Shown: piece after piece, positions 39,848 to 51,083 of the stretch
Layout: every line of letters begins with the position of its first letter
Position numbering within the stretch: the first letter of the stretch is position 1
DNA from: Gymnogyps californianus
Taxonomy: Eukaryota; Chordata; Aves; Accipitriformes; Cathartidae
Direction of reading: 5' to 3'
NCBI RefSeq assembly: GCF_018139145.2
Contig: NC_059482.1
Location: 8,795,294-8,859,293 of the forward strand
DNA length: 64,000 nucleotides
Notes under the pieces: model-generated
What the model saw: only the letters and a program-made list of their open reading frames with translations
Told to the model about the DNA's origin: nothing
Database searches by the model: none
Translations under genes and position numbers: made by a program

Positions 39848-42752
39848 ACAGAATTCCCTGTTTTCTTGTGAAGTGGCTCACTAAATACACCTTATGAAGT
39901 GGGTACTACACTTGTAACTTAGCTTTTAAAAGAAATATTGACAGTAAATCTAGTTTGAATCCCCACCCCAAAACTAGGTGATAGAAGAGGGTGTTCAAGG
40001 GAACTGTGCACTTGAAGGGCACTGGTTTAATCATCTCCACTTGTGTTTGCAAAGTCCGGTCCAGTGGGTTGCATCTGAGTAACTATCAGATCTGTCCAGT
40101 TAGCAAGATAGAAGGGCACTAGTTTGAGAATCCTATTTGCCACTATGCGTGGAGCTGGTTAGTGACATAGAGACCAGGATGGCTGTACGATGAACAGGAG
40201 CAAAAAAATTAAGCACATAAAGGATTTCACCACTGGTAACAATATGTCTAAAGAACGTGAATGGCTCCCATAGATAAAAAGGTTACTGGTGGTCAGGATA
40301 TAATGGAAGGTCTAATATTTGTCCCGACCTCTCAAACGTTCCATGTCTAAAAGCATTTATCAATTCAGCTTTTAGAAGCTGGAATCTCACTGAGTGTTAA
40401 CAGGAGACATACATTTCAATCCAAAATACGCTAAACCCACTGAAATTGCCAAGGTTTATATAAACTATGTAAATATTGTAAAAGAAGTTGGACTAATTCT
40501 ACCAAAATGTTTACACATACCTGTGAGCTCTGTAGAGTACAAGTAGAGATCCATCTCAGATAGGTATGCGAGGACATTCTTCACCCTGTTCACTAAATCT
40601 CAGTACAAACTGGGCCTACCCATTGCTACGCCTATACCGTCTTTAATCCTGGGCCATGTCCCAGGAACTAGGTTTTATCCACACTCCCTATAGGATTTGA
40701 AACCTGGAATTAAGTATTCTGAATTTTGCGCATCCCATTTACAAGGGAACTGCATGACTGACTGCAGATGGGAGATTGGGAATGAGATGGTATGGACTCT
40801 GTGCAAACAACTAAGGAGTAGGACCCTGAAAGAAGAATACTGACATTACAGATGCATTCACTTACATTCAGAAAAGAAACAGAATATATTCCCAGTATAA
40901 GTAACACATACTTTGTTTTCAACTTTGCTCTAAAGAGCATGTACATCTATGATCATTACAACTAGCTTGCTAATGTTAATACTGCAAGAACAATGGAAGT
41001 ACTATACCGCAATTCACTTTCTGTTAAAAACTTTTGGTGGAAGAGGCAACTGTACTCTCAACATTATAGACTGTCAGTCTAATGAAAACTTAGTTATACA
41101 CACTCCATTTTTAATTGTTAATCTTTCTCTATTTTGAAATGTTTAGTCTTCAAAGAAGTATAATTAGTTGATAGATACCTCTTTAATCTCACTTTCCTAT
41201 AGAAGTATAATAATTCAATCTACAATCACTCAACAAATCTATTAAAAAATTGAATGTACTTTGCACAGTCAAATTATAGCGCTTCAGGAATATTATGAAG
41301 GCATACAGCTACATGGTAAGAACAGATACATAGCACAAGTGAGGAAGAGGCTAACTGTATTAAGGTTCCTGAAGATCTTTCATTCTAATACCAATCAAAC
41401 GAAACAGTGCCCAACTCTGAACTCTGTGGTTACAGGTGTATAGTTCAAAATTAAACAATACTACATCTTTCCAGTCCCAATTACATATATAACAAAATAT
41501 TCTCTTTTTCTTAAGCTGCCTTTTATCTCACAGCTATTGCTCTGCAAAAATAGACAATTTTGATAGAATTCCTTTGAATTTGATCACTTAAATTTGAATT
41601 TGAACTTTGATCACTTTGAAGGTGATCAAGTTCCTACAGAACTGTTGTCATGATGCAATTGTAATTGGAAATATTAGAATTACCTATTACTAGAATTTAC
41701 TATGTAATTAGATTATTGAATATCCACATTAGCAAGCAGTTTTAAAAATACTCAGTTATCCACAACTCCCTTCTACTTGTTACTAAAAAAATATGAAACA
41801 TAAGCAAAGTTTTGCCATGTTTATTCTAGTATCGTATCCTACCATCATCTAACTTCTTTCAGAAAGATGACTTGTAACTTAAGACTGGGTGCAGTTTATT
41901 GTGATAGGATTTGGCTCAAGGTATGTATCACTAATGAGTCAGAAGAAAAATACTGCCATTCTCAGAATAATTACATGCAAGTATCCGGCAAATCAATGGG
42001 TCAGATGCAAAGTTTGTCCCAGAAAGGAGTGTGTCAAACCTGACAATAATCATATCTTCTTCATGTCTTAGTACGTGGAGTCTTTTCTTAGTCTTTTACT
42101 CACCTGTTTGGCCTAAACCCAAAATTCCAATAGAAGTACAGCTACATTTTATATATGATTATAAGAGTATGATTCAGAAATAGTGCAAAGTACAGAGTAT
42201 AGCATAAAAAATTGTAAATAAATTAGATGGACATTCGGTAGAATAGCATATTCTTTTACTGTTTCTTTATAATATTGTCGATACAGATCTCAGCAACTGA
42301 AAGACAAGAACTTGTAAGAACTATTATAAATCTCCATATCATTACTGTGTTGGTGCTAAGACTGATTTTATAGACTACCTTAAATAAGCTATTAAGGAAG
42401 TAACTAACAGAAAACTAGATAGGACTTCCATGTTTAAGTTTCTTGGAAATGTCAGAGGTATTTTATATATATGAAACTCCTTTACGTTCAATTAAAATAC
42501 AGAAAAATGGGGAAAAAGATGCACCAAAGGAAACAAAATGTACTATTTTCCCTATGCTAAGGAAACTGAATGCCAGACATCTTAGGGACCCAACATCCTT
42601 CAGATGACTTTTCAAATATAATATTTAGATTTTAATTTGCAATAATACTGGTTATGAATAAAGCATTTCCTGAGATATACAATAGTTTTGGGTGTTTGGG
42701 TTGGTTTTTTTTAATCATTACTCTATGTGAAAGCCTCCCCCCCCCCCCCCAG

Positions 42753-42812
42753 CTCAGCCATTTCCAAGTTGTCAAAAGATGCTTAGTCTCTGGGGTTGCT
42801 TTGTCACAGAAG
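42753..42812 (+). other. Exon-like segment between consensus splice sites
   Basis: A 14-C pyrimidine tract (42737-42750) and an AG at 42751-42752 form an acceptor-like site. Sixty nucleotides later CAGAAG|GTAAGA is an excellent donor match (GT at 42813-42814). The enclosed 60 nt is open in two frames; one reads LSHFQVVKRCLVSGVALSQK. Splice-site look-alikes are frequent in any 64-kb sequence, and the poly-C tract may be just a homopolymer. No protein family is recognised. Confidence 0.15.
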
Positions 42813-43956
42813 GTAAGATCAAACCAATGAAAAAAATACAATGAGTTTGAACCAGAGGCCAACTCAGCCATGCAGCAATAAAAACAGCAGCAGTCTTTCC
42901 AAAGTATCTGACAGGCTTCATTTGTCTCAGAATAGACTCTGCCATGTCACATGGTCATGCTTTCCCATCATCCTTTTGCTGTGTTGCAGCCACTCCTTTG
43001 TGTGCTGCCAAAGAAGTATGCAAAGTGAGTGAGAATGCCAAGAGATTTTCAAATGAATATGACTTTTAGGAGAATCTGTAAGTCAAGGACCCCAAGCAGG
43101 CATCAATTCCTCTCTCTCTGCCAAAGAGCTGTCACTTCCTTGGAAAGTTAAATTTGTCACAAGGAAAGAAAATTTCACCATAGTCTGCTTAAATAACTTA
43201 GGGAGTAGAATCTTTTCCCAGGTGCTTTTTCCACACAAAGCAAATGTATCAATCATTTTATTCTCCGAAATAACAATTTATTATCCATGCAGGAGGCCTT
43301 AGATTCAATCTGCACGCTGTTCTGAGTGTCGTGTCAGATACTAAAATCTGTCATCAGTCTTTATCAAGGAAATCATTCTGTTCTTGTCATCAGTTTTTAT
43401 TAATAAGACTATTTATTACTTCAATAATTAATTATGACAAGTAGTCTGCCATTTGGATAATGAATAAATATTGATAAATTGCATGGCTAATACGCTGTTG
43501 CTGTATAACTAGCTTTGAAAATGTGAAGACCTGAATGGTACTAAAACAAATAATTCTAAATTAGATATCACACAGCTAGAACTGAACATATTCAACTAAA
43601 ACAGTGTCTTTCAGCTAAAACAGTGCCTTTCGGACTACACATAACTTGCAGAGCAGTGGGGTTGTTCAGCTCTGGACATCTTTAAATGGCCTATTTTTTG
43701 AAGCTAACACAAAAATTTAAATCCTATATTTAGGACATTTTCAAAAATCACAATTCATAAAAAAAGTTTCATGGCAAGTGCTTGAATGGCATTGCATTCC
43801 AAGAATAAATTGAAACAGAAGACCTCGTTCCATTCCCCAGCCTCTCCTCTTTAAAATTTCTCTCACTTCTCTGTTGACTGGAAATCCGGAGCTACTCTGG
43901 GCAACTACATCTAAGCATCACGTGAACCCACCTTACATCTCTCTTTTGTCTCAGGC

Positions 43957-44165
43957 AGTAAATAACCATGAACAACACGGACTCGTCTTTGCCCCCCGTG
44001 CCCCCCCCCCCCCCCCCATTTTTAACTCCTGTAATGACTAATGCGGGCTACCTTACATTTAGGGTCTATGAAGAACTACTGCGTCTCCAGAAAGGAATAC
44101 AGCCCTCATCCTCGGTCTCTCATGGTATATGCACTGATTTGGTACTCCCCAACTTTGGTACTTAA
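43957..44165 (+). other. Exon-like segment with a 65-codon open frame
   Basis: A good acceptor (ctctcttttgtctcag, AG at 43955-43956) precedes an ATG at 43968 and an open frame to 44165. The frame begins MNNTDSSLPPV, passes a proline run from a poly-C tract, then reads VMTNAGYLTFRVYEELLRLQ. A possible donor, CATG|GTATAT, lies near 44124. The poly-C length is uncertain in any assembly, so the frame across it is not secure. The downstream part has balanced codon-like composition compared with its surroundings, but I recognise no family. Confidence 0.15.
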
Positions 44166-47100
44166 GTTTTTCTAGCTCTACCTGTAAAGTTTCTCATAAA
44201 TCCAGGAGTAAGTAGTGATGAGGAACCAACCAATATGAATTATGACCTAAAAACCACAATGCAGCCTATCCGACATCATTCCCTTTCCAGACAGCAAATC
44301 TCCACCATTAACGGGTTCTTCTACTTTTCCTTTTCATTACCCTAAACCTCAACCTTACTCCATTCCAGTTACTCATCAGAAGGTGAGGATTCTGCACCTT
44401 TCAAAGAACCATCATATTCCCTTTTCTCCAGGTAGGTTTTATCACTTTCTTTACAAATTAACTGCTCTTATTTGCTAAAATCCTTGAGTACTCTCACCTA
44501 ATCAGATCACTTGCACTACTGTCACTAGAAACCAATACTACATATTACCAGAGTGATTGACTGAACTACCATCGTTTGGTGAAATCCAAAATGAAGACTT
44601 GCTAGCAGAACTGAGGAGTGAATTTCACAGATCTGACAGTACAAAGGACTGCGTACTGCGGTCTGATCTGATAAAGTTTGTACATTGCTCGTTGTGAAGT
44701 CACAATGGTATTCTACATTTATACACCTATTGATTTAATAGCATGTACTTTAAATATCATACATCTCAAATCAAAAGGTATCATAACAAGACTTCATCAC
44801 TTCAAACTGTTTAAATAATTCCAGATTAATTAAAATCAGTACTGGCAATATGGTCAGCAATTCTTTGCTTATATCCTTCACCTCGCATAACCAAAAGCCT
44901 GGTTTAACTATAAAGAAAAACAGGAATTAATTAGCTGACTGGACAGGTTTTTTTCCAAACTGGTCACCTGAAATGTTAGAATCTCTCATTTTTTAATCTA
45001 AAACTGTTTTTGGAAAATGCACTGCCTCCTTCCCCCCAAATAATTACAGAATGTAGCTGAAAGCATTTGCAAACTCCAAATGTGAGGAAAATTAGCCTAT
45101 TTTCAAAACACAGAACTTTGTGATGCCTACAAAAGGCGACTAAAGTATTATAGATACGCTGCTGTTCTATGCTACAAAACTATAGTAAACCTTGACGATT
45201 GTTACCTAAAAGTACGTATTGTCGCCATACAATCTATCTAATGAAACAATAAACTATGTAAGTGCACTATTAAGCAATATAACCACTCACAATTGTTTCC
45301 TACTTTTTATATAAGGAAATTATACATATTCCTGTAAATTATCTGAGGCATAAATTAACATAACAGAAATATTGCAATAATAGAAGCTGAAGATCTCTAC
45401 TGTACAAATTTACATCTCCAAAGAAAATGCCAAATAGATCTGAGTATATAATGCAATCTACAACTCACTACTTCAAGGAAAAAAAAAATAGTCTGAATAC
45501 CTATTTAATGGTTATATATTTATAGATCTTTTAATATATTATGCTAGTGCAGGGACTGAGAGTGTCATTAGCCAACACTTATCAGATAATTTATTCACAT
45601 ATTGGATAAAATTATCTATGATTTAACTGGAAAAAGAATCACCAGAACCTAAGCAAAGGGGCAGCCCCTATCCTACAGCATAACAGAACTGTATTAAAAT
45701 ATCCACACTTAATTATGCAATCATATTTTTCATATAAGAACTGTGAAATGTGCTGTAAGAATTAAATTAAAACTTCACAGAAACTTTGAAAATTAAGATT
45801 ACAATTTTCATAATTATTTAACACCACTGAGTTTACTTGTTTGCTTAACAGTAAGTCTGTAAGTATTCTTCTGGGATGGGCCAAGTAGATTACTTCACAT
45901 ACAGAAAAAAAACTGACCCTGGAATTACATATAAACTGAGTTAATCTGTATTACCCAAAACAAAAACATGCCAGGAAGGCAGTTTATAAATTAGATCCTA
46001 ATTTAGGAAAAGATTCAGGGCACAGGTTCAAATCTGCGCCCGCAAACTTTCTCTTTCCCAAATATCTGCATGCTCTTCTTTCTCAGCTACAAGAAATAAG
46101 GTACTTACAGCCTTCAATACAGAAGATGTTCTAGATCATTAATAGCATCCTTTCACAGTATTTTTTCCTCCTCCATTTCTCTGTCACTAACATTGTTACA
46201 TGAGATTGGCAGGTAGGCAACCACAGAACATTTCATTCTCAAATTATCATCAGTTTGACATGCCCATGTTCTCTGCTTGAGATGTAAAGCATATGCTGCA
46301 CCAAAAGTATAGAAGACAAACTACTCAGACTGAAAATCATTCCCTCTAATAAGAGAATCCTATGACTTCTTGGGTTGTTTCCTACCTCCTTTTTCTCAGA
46401 TCTGTGTACTTTAAGATGTGCACCAGCTGGAAAGACTACAAGCAACAAGAATGTTTGTAGATCTAGAACTGAAAGGATATCTCGAACAAGTTGGGTTTAT
46501 TCTAAGGAAAAGCATTACTAATCTTTAAATGCAAAACAGATTCCTGCAAGGAGAAAGAAACAAACGAGAGATTTTACTTAAGAAAACTTTCACTTTTTTT
46601 TTTGACTATCAAGATAGGAAACATTGGAATTGATGATATACAGTCCTTGGGAGGTTTTCTAGTTCCTATAGAGAGAAATCTTTTAATGGAGTGATGTTCA
46701 AACTTCTGTTCAGGAATGACAGCAAGTATAGCTGAGCATGCCATTGGGCAAAAGATATACCAAAGAAACTTCTGGTTTTTTTATCAGCTGTGTGGCTGTT
46801 AAGAGAGAAGAATGAGTACGAGATATTTCACAGTGTATTGGCTAAAATGCAATACTATAAAGACAAAACTACTATACAGTCAAAATCAGATAACCTTATA
46901 TAAATAGAAATATAAATCTATTTCTCCAAGGAATGAAATATCCTAACACGTGTCTCTTTCACAGTGCTATAGTATAGTCTTTTTACAAGTGGAGTTTGTA
47001 GTCGAATATAAAGTAAAAATGTATTTAATAAGAAGATTAATATTTATCAACAGAATTTATTTAAAATTCAACAGTTTCATTATCTGAAATATATCATACG

Positions 47101-48524
47101 TAAGGCAATGTCACCACATTTAATCCTGAACTAAATATATTAGCTCACTTAGGCAAGTGCTTGTTATCTTACCTGTCCTTCACACACATATTTGTTTTAT
47201 CATCATATTATTAGCATTAAAAAGTAGCACTACAATCATCATAAACTGCGAAATAAACAGGCATTCAAAAGCCAAGTAGTACATGTTTTGAAGATACCAT
47301 CTAGGTATACCTTAATGCAAAATGACTTTTCTTAACCACTCCACAGTAATATACAGTACACTGCACGCTGTTTTGGGATATGAGCTTATTGATACTTTCA
47401 AGAGAGGCTAAGTTTGAAAAAAATACTCCAGGAGATTTAAAGCTACAGATACTGAATAAGGTGACCTTTTCCTTATTGAGCTTATCTGCACTGCTTTAAA
47501 ATTATGTCATTCAGAAGTTACGCCACATAAATTGAATAATTTCAAGCTCAGAATCACATCAAAGTTAGAATACTTTCATTGCCTAAATTTCAAATTCAGG
47601 AACCTGAAAGGTAGGGGAGTATATGGTAGTTACTATTTTGAAATGTTTTCAGACTTGAACCATATCAATTTAATTTATTGATTAAAATAAAATTACCATG
47701 CAAATTAAGTCACACGTATTTTCTAAGACAGTTTTCCCAGACCATACATAAATTGTTCTATATTGAAACTAGCTAAGATGGCTCTGAAAATAACAGTACA
47801 TACATATTTTCAAATTGGTGGGGGTGACACATGAAAAAATTGCTTTCAAAAAAGGCAGTCCAGGAAAAAATTCTAACTGTATTCCAAAGTTTCACTATTT
47901 TGAATTATGTTAGAGGTGAATTATATCCCAAAATTTTCTTTTCATGTTCTTATAAAAAAGTTTTTACCCGTGGTCTCAGTTTATGGTAATACATACAGCC
48001 CCTTCCTATCCTTATAACTCTTTAGTAGCAATCCAAGAGATAACTACTTAAGTTATGCAAATAGATACATTGAACTGTAAAATATTATAGATAATGTCTT
48101 GCTGTAGGACAAAAAAACCCACCTTGAAAACAAATAGTTGTTATTTTCTACTGTATTGCTTGTAGTAGATGCAGAATATGAGAGTGGAATAAATGTTTTA
48201 TTGGCATGTATTAATACTTACCACTATTATGTATTGTTTATATCATACAATGGACAGTTGCTACAATTACAGGTATGTTTTTCCCCAATTAAACTTCTGT
48301 CTCTCAACAACTTATTTTTTTCCAGTTTTCTATAGTTTGTTCTCAAGGTGAGAAATGACATGTGTTTTAGCACTCAAAGATATATTCATAGACAAGCTTT
48401 AAGTCTAAAAATAGGGTTTACAATAGAAAGTCTGACATAATCTTAACAGTAGAGTTGTGTGTGTGTGGCATTATAATGGGGGCAAATAAGCACTACATCA
48501 GTAACATGACAACAATAACTTTCA

Positions 48525-48600
48525 CTTCTTCTAAAGACTTAGCATCTACTAAGGCATCCCAAAGCACTTAGCAAGTATCACCCTCATGATCACAAAGAGC
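48525..48600 (+). repeat. Possible ancient L3/MIR-type relic
   Basis: The phrases 'acttagcatctactaagg', 'tcccaaagcacttagcaa' and 'gtatcaccctcatgatcaca' resemble the old amniote repeat that reads 'tagcacctttcatc...tctcaaagcgctttacaa...gtatcattatccccat'. Short and diverged. Confidence 0.35.
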
Positions 48601-50472
48601 TAAAAGGTTTACAACATTAGAAGGATTATAAAAATAAAATTGTATGAAAATGCAGTTAAATTGAAAAAGAACAGCACAAAACAAAGATATAAACGTATTA
48701 TGAAGTCAATCTCACTGTTCTTATGAGAACAAAATATTTTTATATGGAAACCATTGTATTATAGTGTATCATATGCAGTGGTGCCTCAAATGCTTTTTAG
48801 CAGTGGTAGTCTCAACAGAAAACTTGTAGTAGTTGTGTGTATGTCTGCATTCATTGTGTGAAGTGCATGCACTTACAACACAGAGGGAACAATATTGTAA
48901 AAGTAATGATAATACAGGACATTCCCTATCAAGGTAATATTACCAGAATGAGAATATACGATTGTTTGTATGTTGGAAGACAGGAAGAATGACCATTAAC
49001 TTGCAAAGGACTTTGTAATTTTGTCCTACGCATCCTTTTTGCACTAAGCCTCACTTGACTCATGCCTACCTCTGTAAGCTTGGGGACAGCCAGCAAAATC
49101 CATTGTGAAGGCTACTGAGCATGTGCACAAGTGCGTACACATGCTGAAATGTGTTTGAGCATTAGCAAATATATATTTATTCATTTACCTATGAGAACTT
49201 GCTACATGTGATTATCTTGACTGCTTTGTGCTCCACTGCGTACTCAGAAAGGTTGCAAAGCTGCCATCCTCGAAGACACCATTATTAGGACAGAATGATC
49301 TAAGACTATAGTGAGGCTCATAAAATTTTGATCGGAAAAACCCACTATTGCCAAGGTGAAAGCCATCCTGACTGTACATTTGAAAACTAATTCTACAGCT
49401 GCATAGGAAAATGCTAAGCAGACTATGATAGACTTCACTGAAAGCAAAATAAATCAGTGAAAGAACAACTTCACAAAAAAGTACAAGTTCATTCATATCA
49501 GCTTAGAAAATGCCACCAAACAAAGTAAAAAGATGAAGACAGACTTCCAAGGGCACCATATAATACACAGAATTTAACAAATTTACAAAAGCTGTTTAAT
49601 AATATTGCATAATTTTAGGTTTTTGTTTCTTAATATTTATATTGAATTAAATTTATTCTTGTCAGCAATATCATTATCGAGTTTCCAGTTTTATATAAAA
49701 ATTTTGAATTGGACTTCCCTCAGCATTAACTTGTCAAAATCTTGGACAGCAAAATAAAATGATGGTTCTTCTACTTCTGACACTTTAGGAAATATTGACT
49801 ACGATTTGATGGCAGCTATGTCACAGATGCAACTGACTAGTGTACAGGAACCCACCTCTAACATTAAATAGAAGATTAAAGACAATGCTTGGCAATATGA
49901 ACAACTGAAAGTAAAAGTTCTAATAAAAAGAATGCTTCGTCCTCCAAGTAATGATGGTGATGTTTAAGGGAAGATCGAAAGAAAGAAACTTTAAAAGCTA
50001 GAACTGTGATTTTTCCAAACATGTCCTGAATCAAAAATCAATAGCTGGCATATAAAAAAAAGAAAAACAAAACAAACCCCAGTGGCTACATTTTCAGCTA
50101 CTTGAGAAACTTAAAAAAAAAAAAAAAGGAACCTGGAACATATACACATTAATTTGTTTCATTTACCAGCTTCCTACTACTATAAAATAAGGAAAAACCC
50201 TAATCTTTTATTTTTTAATCGATTTTTTAATCCATTAGAATGCTTTGTCAAGAAACCTTGAGGCAAACAGAAACTTATAAGCAAAATTTATTATGAACTT
50301 GAATATCAGGGAGACCTTTTTCTTCTGAATAATATCTTTAGGAAACAGGTAACACCTCATCCAATGTCACAGCATCAAGAACATTTCCTCATTATCTGAT
50401 AGTTAAAATATCTCTTCCTTTTTAACATTTCTATTAATTTCCACATCCATAAATGCTGACATCCTGTATACC

Positions 50473-51078
50473 TGTGCAGGTTTTGGCTGGCGTAGAGTTA
50501 ATTTTCTTCACAGTAGCTAGTATGGGGCTATGTTTTGGATTTGTGCTGGAAACAGTGTTGGTAACACAGGGATGTTTTCATTGTTGCTGAGCAGTGCTCA
50601 CACAGAGTCAAGGCCTTTGCTGCTTCTCACCCCACCCCACCAGCGAGTAGGCTGGGGGTGCACGAGAAGCTGGGAGGGGACACAGCCGGGACAGCTGACC
50701 CCACCTGCCCAAAGGGATATTCCATACCATATGGCATCATGCTCAGCATGTAAAGCTGGGGGAAGAAGAAGAAGGAAGGGGGGGACGTTTGGAGTGATGG
50801 CATCTGTCTTCCCAAGTAACCGTTATGCGTGAGGGAGCCCTGCTTTCCTGGAGATGGCTGAACACCTGCCTGCCCATGGGAAGTGCTGAATGAATTCCTT
50901 GTTTTGCTTTGCTTGCGTGCACGGCTTTTGCTTTACCTATTAAACTGTCTTGATCTCAACCCATGAGTTTTCTCACTTTCACTCTTCCGATTCTCTCCCC
51001 CATCCCACCAGGGGTGGTGGGGGGAGTGAGCGAGCAGCTCTGTGGTGCTTAGTTGCCAGCTGGGGTTAAACCACAACA
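50473..51078 (+). mobile_element. Solo LTR (type B), plus sense, left arm of an inverted pair
   Basis: A 606-bp LTR in plus sense, starting TGTGCAGGTTTTGGCTGG and ending GGTTAAACCACAACA. The flanks ATACC (50468-50472) and ATACT (51079-51083) are a 5-bp TSD with one change. The ATTAAA polyadenylation signal is at 50939-50944. At the TATA position it reads CATGTAAAG, where its partner at 53920 has CATATAAAG, so its core promoter carries a base change. Its middle part ('ctggagatggctgaacacct') differs from the type A LTRs. Open frames 50530-50832 and 50627-50815 are shadows. Confidence 0.96.
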
Positions 51079-51083
51079 ATACT

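Larger units (their letters stand above)
39853..50472. other. Long unique noncoding stretch
   Basis: About 10.6 kb without young repeats, the longest such run in the window. No gene is recognised and open frames are at most 94 codons. It contains two exon-like segments (42753-42812 and 43957-44165), a homeodomain-motif-rich stretch (about 43240-43500), a possible L3/MIR-type relic (48525-48600), and poly-C runs at 42737-42750 and about 44001-44017. Confidence 0.5.

Noticed and set aside
38412..39852. A provirus with a deleted interior bounded by two LTRs
   Set aside because: The two LTRs are from different-aged subfamilies and the right-hand one has its own exact duplication.
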